From the NCBI GenBank assembly GCA_036768485.1, contig JAVLUZ010000824.1, forward strand, positions 1 to 64,000: 64,000 bases of DNA, in the 5' to 3' direction. This DNA comes from Mermis nigrescens. Taxonomy: Eukaryota; Nematoda; Enoplea; Mermithida; Mermithidae. A program made the translations under genes and the position numbers. The notes under the pieces are model-generated. The model ran no database searches. It was given only the letters and a program-made list of their open reading frames with translations, and was not told where the DNA came from. Of the stretch, positions 24,980-36,551 are shown piece by piece (within the stretch, counting starts at the first letter, position 1; each line of letters opens with the position of its first letter).

Positions 24980-26857
24980 TTAACCTAAATTAGAACGCAA
25001 CTCGTGCAATACGTCAGGCGCAATATAGCACGGTGCTTCACGCGTCATGGTCTCCATCATAGTGAAAAAGTGTTGCACATAGCACGAGCGATTTTGCACT
25101 CTCGTGCTTTCTTCCGCGGAAATACGTTCGCGAATAGCTTGAATATGCGCAGGTACTGCGACTTCTAGATTCGATGGTTGGTTTTGGATAGCCTGTGGTT
25201 GGGTTTTCGCCACAGTACTCGACACTCCTGTCATGGCCATAGGAGCCGTGAAATGAGTAGTAAGTGCTACTGAGCTCGACACGCCTTGTGGCGCGGAATG
25301 GGACGCAACTTGCGTGTACAACGCTACTTGCGGTACTTCATGTGCGAGTAATGTGCGTTGTGGTAGTGGCAGAAAGCCTATAATCGCTGTCATGATAACA
25401 TTGGGCTCAGATTGACGCTCTACCCAATCCGGCTGAGAAGTCGGTAAAGGTATGAGCGAACTGATGCCCAAGGGTGCCTGCTGGTCCGCCGCAAGCGATT
25501 GTGAGACAATCAGTTGCGCAACGGTAGTAGCCCCTTTTCGAGCCATTGCCGCGCTTGTAGTACGCGGTGGCAACAAGTTTGCTTGTCTTTCCGCCTCAGC
25601 GTTAGATAACGCCATCACTGAGCGTTTAGGAGATAAATCGTCATCCTCAGTGGAGATAGATGGTTCTATTTCAACCATAGGAGAGTCGTAAGGAATATCG
25701 GTCTGCGAAAAAATTGCAGAAGCTGGGGTACTCGAGCTAGTTGGTTTGGACTTAGGTTCGGTATCAGGTGAATTGACCGGGCCCAAAACTGAGTCGGCAA
25801 CGGCCTGCAAACCCTGAACTTGTAGGTCAGGATTGTTGAACACATTAGCATGAGCCAACGCTTCCGTTACTGAGGCAACGGTGGTGGCTGCAGCTATGGC
25901 TGCTGGTGGTTGCGGAGCTGGACCATAAAAGTCCTCAACTGTGAGTAACTCTCCGCCATCAGAATCAACTTCGACTTCAGTCGCCGTGCTGGTCGACTGA
26001 CCTCGTGGTGGTTTGCGCAACGACAACGGTATATGCGCTTTGGCTTTTGGGCTGCTAGCTTTAACGTGCCCTTCATTGTTTTTAAACAAAATCGGCATAG
26101 GCTTTCTATCGTCGGTAATGCGATTATTCTGCGAGCAGCCTTCTATCAATATGAAGACATCGATAGTTATCAAGGCATCCATTGCTAAATAATGTTGCAT
26201 GTCCCGAGTTAAGGGTAAACTCCACGCCTGTCCAAAATTATCAGGCGCGGTAGGATCAATAGCCATATCAAAGAAAAATTCAGCTAAGCGCTTTAACGTA
26301 TGTGAATGCGCTGTGATACGGAAACGACAAGTAAACGCTCTCGCCAAGGGCTGAATATCGATAAAATTCGCACTGAACGGATCTTTCCAGTGCAGTTTGT
26401 TGCAATTTCGGCGTCAGGAATCGCCAAAATTTCCTCAAAGGTTGGTCCGTATACGTGAAAATACGCAAGTCGATCTTGTGTAGGGTCATAACAAACCATA
26501 TACACAGTTTGGTAAACGCGTTTCGAGCAACTGGTGAAGCCCAAACGGAGGTTGTGGGAAATTTGCAAGGTCCCAGCAGAACACATGACCGTTCGCGCTC
26601 GCAACTTGGACGTAGCGTACGAATGGGCCATGGAGGTCCTGATAGGTGGCACACAGCTGCTCAAAACGCAGATCCCAGGTCTTATAACCTCTACCTTTTC
26701 GGTCATTAACAAATTTGGAATCGTAGCCTGAGAATAATGTGCCATTTGTCATGTTTGATGGTTGGATTAAAGCCAAAATGGCCCCAAAAGACTCCTGATT
26801 GGTGGTGATTAGAACAGTGGATAGAAGTCTATTCTTTGGCACGCGAAGGGTTGCCAA
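24980..26857 (-). pseudogene. ORF3 of element B: 3'-5' exonuclease-like N-terminal part plus P/S/T-rich linker
   Basis: Three overlapping minus-strand frames follow pol at a 214-bp distance. The first (26857-26486) has LFSGYDSKFVND, then YVQVASANGHVFCWDLANF, matching the strand-turn-strand of DnaQ-fold exonucleases, although motif I has K where E is expected. A shifted frame (26745-26293) holds RLAYFHVYGP. The third (26347-24980) has WSLPLTRDMQHYLAMDALI, resembling motif III (Y-x3-D) of RNase D/Mut-7 enzymes, and then about 330 residues of low-complexity Pro/Ser/Thr/Ala sequence. An equivalent gene lies after pol in element A. Function in the retroelement is unknown. Confidence 0.55.
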
Positions 26858-27070
26858 AGGAAATCTATCAAATCTGTTCTCCTACCAGAGCTCTTGGTCG
26901 TTAATACGTTTACTATGATTTGTGACTATATGTGTTGCTTTATGTTTTATCATTTTTGCGGTGAGTGCCTCTAAACCGCCAAACACGACTATGGTCATTT
27001 TGTGGCAGCGGGTCTGGTACAACCAACCCCCGCTCCAACGCCATATTGGTCAAAGCCAAACAAAACTCAT

Positions 27071-29230
27071 CTAGGGACGCGGGATCACGCCCCTCAAATT
27101 TGCATTGGCGACCAGCTGCCTCCAGCAATGCCTCCTTGCTTGGGGTACCTTGTGCAGCCATGGGTCTGCAAAAGGGAAAACATTAGATAATGGTACGGCA
27201 TGTGCTGTTTTAGAGCCATTTAATAAACGTATAGGCGCGCAGTCCCTAGCTTTTTGTTCCCTGCCTGGTAAATCCTCAAAACTTATGACTACCGCCGGGG
27301 CAAGAGGGCGATGTGGTAATTTAACCAACACAAAATCGCCAGGAACGTACGCGTGTTTTTCCACAATCAAATCAGAATAGGGAAGTTTAGGCTCAGGCAG
27401 AAGTCTATTCCGGTGAACGTGATGAATGATTAAAGGGTTATAGACATAAGCGATTTTCGCCGTTTCAGGAGTAGGTAAATCGATAATTCGATATGGACCA
27501 ACACGCTTGGGTGATAGTTTACCCATTTCAGGTTGAATTACTGAGGTATTGTTAAGGTAGACTAAATCCGAGAGATTAAAATTTGTGTGTGTTACGGACT
27601 TGTCATATTGCGATTTTTGCTGCTTACGCGCTTGAGTTAGATTTTGAGACGCAATTTCATGTAGATCTTGCAAAGTCAGCTTTATATGAATGACGTATTT
27701 TTCCGCAACAGATGGTAAATTCGGATTTATCACGAAGTCATTTATGAGTAAAGTGTCAAGTGGAAATGCTGGTTCGCGACCATAAAGCATTTCAAAAGGA
27801 GATATATTAGTTGATGATTGCGGAGTCGCGCGGTACGCAAATAACGCAAAAGGTAGAAATTGCTCCCAATCATACTGGGAACGCGCGCTCAGCTTAGACA
27901 AGCCATCAATCAAGGTACGATTATAACGTTCCACCAACCCATCACACTGGGGGTGATATGGGGTTGTAAATATTTTTTGAACGTTTAATAGTTTACAAAC
28001 TTCCGAAATTAGGGTAGATGTAAAGTTTGACCCCTGATCTGTCAAAAATTTCTTGGGAACTCCATAACGTGGTATAATTTCTCTTAGCAATAAATTTGCG
28101 ATAGTTGTTGCTTTTATGTCAGAAACAGCAAAAGCTTCCACGTATTTTGTAAAATAATCCATAAAAACTACAATTTGGTCGTTTCCGGAGGGAGATCGCG
28201 GCATATGCAAACAATCACACGCAATAAGTTCGAAGGGCGCGGATACTTTGATTGGTTGCAATGGAACGGATGTGGAATTTAATGCGACCTTACGTTGTAA
28301 GCACACATCACAATTCCTACACCACGCGATCACATCATTTTCCATGCGCGGCCACCAATAACGCATTTGTATGGTGGGCAAGATTTTGCGCGATGAAAAA
28401 TGAGCTCCGAAAATAGAGTCATGAAATTCAGTTAATATAAAACGACGCAAAGATTTGGGTATGACTATTTGATGAACGACAGTTGGTGAACGCTTGGGTT
28501 GGAATCGACAAAAAAGTACATCGTTTACGAGAAAAAATTCGTCACGATATTTTTTCGTTGTTAAGTCATTCAATGCGATGCGAATTTTATGCAATTTGTC
28601 ATCTGCACGTTGCTCAGCAAGTAAACGCGCAGGTGTTAGCATTTCAGCTTTTTCAGCATCGGTAAGTAATAGGCGTTCACAAAATGTAGGTGGTTTTGTA
28701 TTAGTAGGATCGGTTTGCGCAGTAGGATTGTTATTTTGCGCATTTGGATGATTAATTGGTGCAGTAGGCGCGTTATCACGCGATTGGTCAGGTGGAACCG
28801 ATTCATCATCTGACTCAGAGTCTTCCGATTCTAAATTTGCGATGTTAACAACATTTTTGCGCTCTAATTTATATTTGCGTTCTGCATGATCATATTTAGG
28901 ATGTCGTGAAAGAAGATCAGCTGCGCAATTATATGCACCAGGAACATAAACGATATCATATTCATATTCCTGTAATTTGAGACCCCAACGGCGTAATCGA
29001 CTCGATGGGTCTTTAACGTTTACTAGCCAGGTTAATGCTTGATGATCAGTTTTGACAATAAATTTTTTACCGTAAAGATAATGTCGATAATGCTTGATGG
29101 CCCACACTACCGCTAACGCTTCTTTTTCCGAAGTAGCATAGTTACATTCAGCAGAATTTAGCACGCGGCTAGCGTAGCTAAGAATAAAACGATTTTTGGA
29201 TGGTAAATGTTTTTGTGTCAAAATAAGCAC
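27071..29230 (-). CDS. pol: pol of element B: RNase H and integrase half
   Basis: A 719-codon open frame. It begins in RNase H (IVKTDHQALTWLVNVKD) and passes a Ser/Asp/Glu/Asn-rich linker. Integrase has an HHCC zinc-binding region (FHDSIFGAHF ... CRNCDVCLQRK), the D-D-E core (IACDCLHMP, LTDQGSNFTS, DGLVERYNRTL) and a C-terminal GPYRIIDLPTPETAKI GPY/F-type segment. Only a one-base shift around 29225 separates it from the upstream pol frame, so this half is otherwise intact. Confidence 0.92.
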   Translation of the reverse strand: MLILTQKHLPSKNRFILSYASRVLNSAECNYATSEKEALAVVWAIKHYRHYLYGKKFIVKTDHQALTWLVNVKDPSSRLRRWGLKLQEYEYDIVYVPGAYNCAADLLSRHPKYDHAERKYKLERKNVVNIANLESEDSESDDESVPPDQSRDNAPTAPINHPNAQNNNPTAQTDPTNTKPPTFCERLLLTDAEKAEMLTPARLLAEQRADDKLHKIRIALNDLTTKKYRDEFFLVNDVLFCRFQPKRSPTVVHQIVIPKSLRRFILTEFHDSIFGAHFSSRKILPTIQMRYWWPRMENDVIAWCRNCDVCLQRKVALNSTSVPLQPIKVSAPFELIACDCLHMPRSPSGNDQIVVFMDYFTKYVEAFAVSDIKATTIANLLLREIIPRYGVPKKFLTDQGSNFTSTLISEVCKLLNVQKIFTTPYHPQCDGLVERYNRTLIDGLSKLSARSQYDWEQFLPFALFAYRATPQSSTNISPFEMLYGREPAFPLDTLLINDFVINPNLPSVAEKYVIHIKLTLQDLHEIASQNLTQARKQQKSQYDKSVTHTNFNLSDLVYLNNTSVIQPEMGKLSPKRVGPYRIIDLPTPETAKIAYVYNPLIIHHVHRNRLLPEPKLPYSDLIVEKHAYVPGDFVLVKLPHRPLAPAVVISFEDLPGREQKARDCAPIRLLNGSKTAHAVPLSNVFPFADPWLHKVPQARRHCWRQLVANANLRGVIPRP

Positions 29231-31388
29231 CTAACGCATAGTTACTTGCATCAGTTGTTAAAATAAATTGGTGCTCGTCATCGAATTTTGGTAGTTGCAA
29301 AATAGGTGGGGACGTAAATGCTTTCTTCAGAAGCTCAAAGGCGGTTTGGTGTTCAGCCTTCCAGCAAAATTCGACATCTTTACGAAGAAGATGGAATAGC
29401 GGTTTAGCGATTTTAGCTAGATCTTTAACGAATTTCTTAAACCATTGGACTAAGCCAAGGAATTTCTGCAACGACTTCACGGTTTTTGGCACGGGAAACG
29501 AGATTAAATCTGCTACTTTGGACATGTCAGGAGCGATGCCCATTGCACTGATGCTGTGGCCAAGAAATTTTACCTCTGCATGCGCAAGATGGCATTTATC
29601 AGGCTTTACACGTAAGTTTGCCTTTTTAAGAGCAATAAAAACATTTTCAAGATCTTTTAAATGTTCTTTGAAAGTACGAGAAAAAATAATTATGTCATCG
29701 ATGTAAACGAGACAAGATTTCCAATTTAGACCTGCGAGCACAAGCTCCATTAGTCTTTGGAAATCTGCGGGCGCATTTTTTAAACCAAAAGGTAAAACTT
29801 CAAATTCGTAATGACCAACAGGACATATAAATGCAGTTTTTTCGCGAGATTTATTATCGAGTGGAATTTGCCAGTATCCAGATTTTAAATCTAGTGTGCT
29901 AAAATATGCAGCATTGCCTAAAGTATCAAAATAATCGTCTAATTGTGGAAGAGGATAAACTTGCGTTTTAGTAACGTCATTTAACCGTCGATAATCGACG
30001 ACTGGCCTAAGGGAACCGTCCTTTTTTCCTATGAGAAATAATGGACTTGCCCATGGGCTAGTTGTAGGTCGAATAATTTTATCCGCAAGCATTTCATTTA
30101 TAATTTTCTGCATAGATTCTCTTCTAGAATGTTCAACACGATAAGTTTTTCCAACAACGGGTGGATTATCCCCTGTGTCAATATGATGTTTCATCAAGGG
30201 GGTACGTCCAAGAGGTTCGTTTTTTAATGCAAAAATTGAGTCGTATTTTAAACATAGTTCACGAATTTGTTGCTGTTGTCTAGAATCAACGGCAGAGCCG
30301 TTTAAAGCTTTATTTATTGATGCGAAAAGTTCTGGTGTCCTATCATCAAAAGATGAAACATGTGACACAACTTCGGCATCAGAGGTTAAAGAACCTATTA
30401 TTTCACCAGAGTCAATGCGAATTGGCGCTTTCGAGATGTTACAAACGCGAACAGGTATTAAAGGTTGTGAAGCATCGACTATAGACGGAGCAACAAAAAG
30501 TGAAGCTTTTTCCATAAAATCGGGATTTGGTTCGAATAATGCGAAATCAAAATTGCAAGAACCGTGACTTATATAGCCAGGTGTAATTAATTCATGCCTA
30601 GGTTGTATAATAACAGGCTCAGGTAACGAAACATGCACACACACAACACCAGAGGTAGTTGCGTTGGGTTTCGCGCGAAATTGCAATTTTTCATGAGATG
30701 AGAGTAAATTAACCTTTATGCCGTTTATAAAAGCACAGCGCTCAATAGGATTAACCCACATGAGTGCGGATTCACAAAAATCATATCCTAAGAGCATGTC
30801 TTCCGGCAAGTGATCAATTATAGATACTGAGGTAGAAATAGATTGTTCCGCGATGGTTAAAGTCATGTTTACTCTATAACGAACTACTGCAGTGATTTCG
30901 CCTACACCATGTACGACTTGTGAAACTTGTTTAGGTGGTAAATTAAAACCAAGACGTAAGAATGCAGACGTGGTCATCATGGTGACCTGTGAACCTGTAT
31001 CTATGAGAGCAGGTACGTCAACGCCATGAACTTTAACGAGAATGGTAGGTAAGTTAGTCCCAGCATGGCTTACAATAGGAATATTAGGATCTAAAGTCTT
31101 AGATGTAGGTAAATTGATCTTTTCATAAGTTGCGAGACGACATTGTAAACGTTCGTACTCTTCCAGAAATTCTTGCGACGCGAATAGATTAGGACGCGCG
31201 CTAGATTCTGGCCCTTTCACAGTAACCGTGTTTACATCATGAGGAGATGTAAGGGTTGGCTGCAGTGGGGGCGCATTCATGGTGGGTTGATTATCTGCGG
31301 TATATTTGACATACGGGCGATTAAAGTTGTTATCGCTGCGGTAATTGGAATTATAGTATGTCCCACGCTGTTCATTTGGGAATTGCAC
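29178..31388 (-). CDS. pol: pol of element B: protease and reverse transcriptase half
   Basis: A 736-codon frame. After a linker, an aspartic protease with PALIDTGSQVTMMTTSAFL appears near residue 125. Reverse transcriptase runs about 430-620 with LDLKSGYWQIPL, LPFGLKNAPADFQRLM and YIDDIIIFSR, and the RNase H start shows TTDASNYALGA. Translation leaves frame after ALGAYF: compared with element A there is an extra base near 29225. The zinc knuckle lies in the preceding Gag frame (31587-32222). Typical Ty3/gypsy order. Confidence 0.93.
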   Translation of the reverse strand: MQFPNEQRGTYYNSNYRSDNNFNRPYVKYTADNQPTMNAPPLQPTLTSPHDVNTVTVKGPESSARPNLFASQEFLEEYERLQCRLATYEKINLPTSKTLDPNIPIVSHAGTNLPTILVKVHGVDVPALIDTGSQVTMMTTSAFLRLGFNLPPKQVSQVVHGVGEITAVVRYRVNMTLTIAEQSISTSVSIIDHLPEDMLLGYDFCESALMWVNPIERCAFINGIKVNLLSSHEKLQFRAKPNATTSGVVCVHVSLPEPVIIQPRHELITPGYISHGSCNFDFALFEPNPDFMEKASLFVAPSIVDASQPLIPVRVCNISKAPIRIDSGEIIGSLTSDAEVVSHVSSFDDRTPELFASINKALNGSAVDSRQQQQIRELCLKYDSIFALKNEPLGRTPLMKHHIDTGDNPPVVGKTYRVEHSRRESMQKIINEMLADKIIRPTTSPWASPLFLIGKKDGSLRPVVDYRRLNDVTKTQVYPLPQLDDYFDTLGNAAYFSTLDLKSGYWQIPLDNKSREKTAFICPVGHYEFEVLPFGLKNAPADFQRLMELVLAGLNWKSCLVYIDDIIIFSRTFKEHLKDLENVFIALKKANLRVKPDKCHLAHAEVKFLGHSISAMGIAPDMSKVADLISFPVPKTVKSLQKFLGLVQWFKKFVKDLAKIAKPLFHLLRKDVEFCWKAEHQTAFELLKKAFTSPPILQLPKFDDEHQFILTTDASNYALGAYFDTKTFTIQKSFYS

Positions 31389-31586
31389 AAAAGGTGTATT
31401 TTGGCGCGGTTGATTACTATAATGATTATCATTACGCGAATTTGGATAAGTAGCACGCGAATTTTGATAATATTCATTACAATTTTGCCTAAAATTCGAT
31501 TGTGATTGCCTCGATTCAAGCCGGTTATCATTATTCGCATAGTTAGATGAACAATGTTGACTAGAGTTACGATATTGTGATTGAGA

Positions 31587-33886
31587 TCAATGTCTATTTT
31601 GCGAATTCAAACGCGATGGCGAACAATTTCGACGCGAAAAAGAATGCGACTGGCTGCGATTGCGAGCCATAGAATTATTATTTCGATCAGGTTGAGTATT
31701 ATGATTAGCATTATTAGATGTTTCTTGCCTTTGCCGTGTGAAACATTCCTCATAAATGTGACCTATGCGCTTGCAAAAGTTGCAATACTTACGAGAAGAA
31801 CTTTCTGGTTTCTCAGCACACGAGGAGCGATGAAACGTTCTATGACGCGAACGATTTGAATCATTTTGATTAGATGCACGAGGAGTATCTTTAGGTACTG
31901 CGCTGCCTACGGGAGCAGCTGTTACCGATACGTAAGACGTTACTGCCTTTTTATCCTCAAATTCTTTGTTAGCAAATTCAGCGCTTAGCGCATTGTCCAA
32001 AAATTCAGCTAATAATGCTCTAGGTTTTTTGTGATATGCCTCTTTCGAAATGTGTGGTAATAAACCTTCTTTTAATTGATGTCGCATTAAATTATTGAAA
32101 TGTGGCGAGTCAACTTCAAGATAAGGATCAGATTTAATTAACTCTTCGCGAAGCGAGATAATAAGCTTTAACCGATTCGTTAGGCTGCTGTTTGTGTGAC
32201 AAAAAACGATTAAAGAGCGCACCGGTGTCCATTGGACAAAATTCGGTTATTAGCGCTTGTTTCGTTTTTGAATATGACTGTTGTATATCAGCAGGTAACG
32301 AACGGTATAAACGCATAGCATAAGGATCAAGAAATCCAGTTGCGAATTTTAGACGATCAGCTTTGTCAATATCATAGGTATTGGCAAGTGATTTGAATTC
32401 TGCAAAATATGCTTTTATATCCGTTTTATCGCCATCAAAAAATTTTTTATTAGCAATTGCAATTTGCATCTGTGTCAAAAATGGTCCGCGATTCAAGGAA
32501 TCAGCGAGACGTGATTCACCACGCGAGCTTTCATATGAAGAACCTGAACTATAACGATGACGTCATCTGCGCGATCTGCTTCTGCGACGCGAGCAACGAC
32601 TGTGCGGGCGATCATAGCTATTAGATGAACTTTCATCAGAAAATTTCACATGTTTTCTCCTACTAGATGATTCAGGTAGGGATGCAGATTCATTTTGCAA
32701 ATGTGCAGATTCGTTGTTAACGCCAGATAAATTTATGTCAACTGGTTGCATTTCGATATTAGAAGAATGCAAAATAGGATTATTAGGTGGTATTTCTACG
32801 TTTATGGGATTAGGTACATAATTATTTGGTAAGATTTCGCCTTGAGGTGGAGAATAATGCAGCGGTGGTGGGTTCAATTGCTGCTGCAAATTTGTGGTAG
32901 AAAGATTAGGTACGAAGAAGGCGCATTACGATTTAAGGACAGTGAAGGCCGAGATCACGACGTCTGCAAAATTGGTACTGACGGCTGCAAAATCGTAGGT
33001 ATATTTTCCAAAAACCCGAGTTTTGCACTGGTTGCAAACCCGTCTTTATAGGATTCTGTGATGAATTAGATATCTCAGGCGCGCGATTCGTACAATTTTG
33101 AATGATATTTTCATGAACAGTTTCTGAAGGTGAGCGTGAATTTGATGCGCTGTTTCCAGTGGACAACAGTGAAGATGCACGATGCGTACTTTGCGCACGA
33201 TTCGCACTTTGCGCATTAAATTCAGAAAAATTTGCGCTATCGATTGAGTGGTTAACACGCTCAGATGAATTATTCTCTATGCGATTCAAAACTGGTTGGG
33301 GTTTAGGCATAGTGCTTAGCTCCAGACGCAGTTTACGCATTTCATCCACATTTTCCTTTTTATCTTGATCAACACGCGTAGAAAGGTCCGAAAATTGCAA
33401 ATGAATAGCTTGTAATGCTTTTAAGATAAGATCATTAGTCACATTAGCATTAGCACGCTCTTTGTTGGCATTTATGCTGTGACTATGAACACTTTCTACG
33501 TCAGAATCGAGATTTTCGTGCTCCGAACTGGTTTCAGGATTATTTGCCGTATTAATAGTAGTCGTATTATCAATCATTGTATGATTTGATGAATTATCGA
33601 TATTGGGATCCGATCTAGTTATCGAAGTTTGATTAATGCGCGATCGCATGGTACTCAATAACAGTTCATCTTCGGACTGTGTATTGCTCGCGGCATTTAG
33701 TGACGCGGGTAATTTATCATTATTCGCCTTACTAGTTACGTCTCTCGTAATTGTGTCATTACTTGCAGAATTACACGCGCTATTAGAGTCAACAGGCGCG
33801 GTAGGTAATTGGCGAGCTGAAGTAGGTGGCGTAGAAGGTTTTTTCAATTTAGCGGGCGGTGTCCGCAAAACCTTTTTTCCTGCCAT
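31587..33886 (-). pseudogene. gag: Gag of element B, frameshifted
   Basis: Starts MAGKKVLRTPPAK at 33886. The segments 33886-32933, 32889-32563, 32496-32134 and 32222-31587 are in different frames. The helical core is in the third (MNRGPFLTQMQIAIANKKFF ... FLSHKQQPNESVKAYYLA). The zinc knuckle CNFCKRIGHIYEEC is in the fourth. Four frames rather than one mean it cannot be read through without several frameshifts. Confidence 0.8.
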
Positions 33887-33889
33887 TTT

Positions 33890-34455
33890 TAGGTATCAAA
33901 AATGTCAAAAAATGTACTCTCGGGTAAAATAAATTTCAGTACGTCGAAATTTTGTCCAAAATAAATGTTTTGAATTAGGCCTTTGTCGATCCGAAAAACA
34001 GGTTTTTCCACGTAAATAGTATTTGCTTACGTGAAGTAAGATATACCTGACGTGAAATGATCGAGAACAGATAGGACTGAGCCTAAAGCGCAAGACTGTG
34101 TACGTGGTTAGAAAAACAGGTAGGTAAGAACCTAAATGACGGAATTTCGTCGTCAGAAGAGAAAAATGATAAATCGTCGCCTGAGGGTTGACGTTTATAG
34201 AAAAATGCAAGCGTGAGAGCTGCCTTTGTCAATCGAGATCCAATGGAAATAGAAAAATAATGATGGCTTTACCACGATACACAAAATCTTTACCACGGAC
34301 GCTTACTTAAATTGCGCACTGCCATGATCGCGGTCGATACAACAACAAAGGTGAACAAAATGTTACACATTCTTAGATGGCCAAGATGATAAATTTTTTG
34401 GATCGAAAAATAATTTTACGATGATTGATCAGTTCGGCTGTAGCTAGCAGCCTAA
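33890..34455. other. 5' leader of element B
   Basis: Non-coding between gag start and primer-binding site; no recognisable structure beyond position. Confidence 0.45.
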
Positions 34456-34469
34456 AGGAGGGAACGTCC
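34456..34469 (-). promoter_or_regulatory. Primer-binding site of element B
   Basis: On the element strand TGGACGTTCCCTCC follows one base after the LTR end (ATTTACA). It is complementary in principle to a tRNA ending GGAGGGAACGTCCA, which is different from the primer implied for element A. Confidence 0.6.
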
Positions 34470-34470
34470 A

Positions 34471-34977
34471 ATGTAAATGTTAGGGGCCTGCATCTACAAG
34501 AGCGACACAGACCGGCCTAACATTACCTTCGAGATTTACCTAGGTACGTAGGTACTTAAGTCTACGCTTAGCGCTGGCCCCGATTGCGCGGCCCTGGATA
34601 GCTTTCGATCTTTGGACCCTTAGAGACCTTACGGCTTTGATCCCCCCAGCCCTAATATTGCTGGCCGCTTTTATGTCGGGTGATCTCAGCAGCTACGCCC
34701 TAAGACTTAAGGCTACCTACCTAGTCTCGGTATTTGCCGTGGAGGTCAGTTGACCTATCTCAAGCTCAAGTTGAATATTTAACTTATTTTCCAATCAGTG
34801 CCTTGTTCAGAAAGGTTTTTTGGTTCCTAATTCGTGTAGCACAATAGACTATGAAAACAACAACATCGAGCTCTAACCTGATCAATCATCTCTCAAGATT
34901 AGATAATATTTTTTGATTAATTTTAGGTTTGAGAAATAAATTAAGATTTCCAAATAAAAATAGCAATCATACGGAAA
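34471..34977 (-). mobile_element. 5' LTR of element B (uninterrupted)
   Basis: About 0.5 kb, TGTAAATGTTAGG to CATACGGAAAT. It contains TTGAATATTTAACTTATTTTCCAATCAG without element A, so it preserves the empty target site. No clear target duplication flanks B. Confidence 0.85.
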
Positions 34978-35207
34978 TAGTTACACATTTTAAATGTCAT
35001 AGCTGCTTCCCACGAGTCCCTATGCATGTGAAATTTAGTTTCTTTGTTAGTACAAACAGTCAACGATACTTCTGTTAAATTTCAGATAATTTTGACTGCT
35101 TTTCATGAAATTACAGAATTTTTCCTGAAGCGTACATTTTTGTATGACCATTCGATATCATGCATGAGTAATATGTGCATACTTTTCAATTTTAGAATTT
35201 GTATAAA

Positions 35208-35400
35208 ATGGATTTAAGTTCCGATTATGACGAAGAAGATTTAGCCGCTCTTGCTTATTTCGGTCGACGTCCACGGATTTTTAGAAATCGAATTAACTTT
35301 AATTCAACTGATTTTACCCAAAAATTTTGTTTAAATTCAACTATTTTTTTTAAATTCAACAGTTTTTTTGAATTTGTCGATTTTTTCAATGTGCGCGCAT
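35208..35400 (+). pseudogene. Harbinger-type (HARBI1-like) transposase N-terminal fragment
   Basis: The frame begins MDLSSDYDEEDLAALAYF, then RRPRIFRNRINFN and DFTQKFCLNSTIFFKF. Acidic start, 'RP-R-RINF' and 'F...F.L...T' match the usual opening of Harbinger transposases. The catalytic DDE domain is absent; after about 60 residues the match is lost. An opposite-strand frame (35591-35337) is open but unidentified. Confidence 0.5.
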
Positions 35401-35429
35401 CGTATATTGGGCCATGTGGCATCACGTAA

Positions 35430-36551
35430 ATAATCCAATTTTTTATCCATTAAACTGAAAAATCCTATACTGATGGTGTACTCTTTGATTTTAAGCCATT
35501 CTTGTTGCTTATTGATGGCGGTTATAGTATCATCAAATTGGCGAATAAAAGTTTTTTCGAATATGTTTTTGCAGTCGAAGTGCACCATCATGGCACAAAC
35601 TCCTAGTGCATATTAAGCTATGCATTCCTAACATTCTCTGACAGCTATTACTTTCATTTAGTGCAATTTTTTATGCTCTCTCTGAATATGTATGTTATTT
35701 TCTGTGAAAATTATTTTTGAAAGAGGTATAATTAAAAACTTATCACAATGCATAAGAATAGGCACCTGTTAGACATTATGCAAAAACAAGAAAAAATAGA
35801 TTTCTGTTGTGTTAAACACATCCAGGGGATGCATGCATCAAAGAGCTGGAAAGGAATAAACCACTACATTTTCTTATCAGTACCTTATTTTCCCATCTTG
35901 AGTTTTTGTGATATCACTGTAAATAGGCCAAAAAATGCCTATTTCTTACTACTCTATAACTCCTCTTTGATCTAAAATATTAAAAACGATGCAAGTGAAG
36001 CCAAAACGAGGCTAGACGAAGTTTTGGACAAATGTATAAGGTAGAACAGAAAAAAATGTCACGAAAGTGATTCATTATGCTTCTGCATAGGACACGGTAA
36101 ACGGAGGGTTTATGCGCTTCAATAATAATAATTTAACCTCGTCATCTTTTGGCATGATAAACTCCTAAAGGCTAAATTATAAAAAGTTAAATAAGTGAAT
36201 GCAAAAAAACATAATCTGCACACAAAAAGCAAATCAATGCACAAAACAACAATCAACAATACGCTGGTACTAATAAAATTTATTAGTAATATTTATTATT
36301 GCTTTGTGAAATAGAAAATAATGGAGTAATATTTATTACTAATTACTAATATTATTACTAGTACTAATAAAATAATTAATTTTATGTAACAAAAAATAAT
36401 GAGACTAATATTTATTAGGATATTAGTGGTAATATTATTAGTCTTTTATGAAACCAGGCCGATGAAAGGCCTTAAGCCGATTGACTGAGATTTTAGTGCT
36501 TTCAAATCACGTTACAATTGTAACTTATGGGCGCGCTATGGAGTTGTCTAA
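35430..36551. other. AT-rich stretch without a supported gene
   Basis: Includes a 75-codon frame at 35748-35975 with no identifiable domain. 36265-36445 is an ATT/TAAT-rich, self-complementary tract (AATAAATTTTATTAGTAAT-like). Confidence 0.5.
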
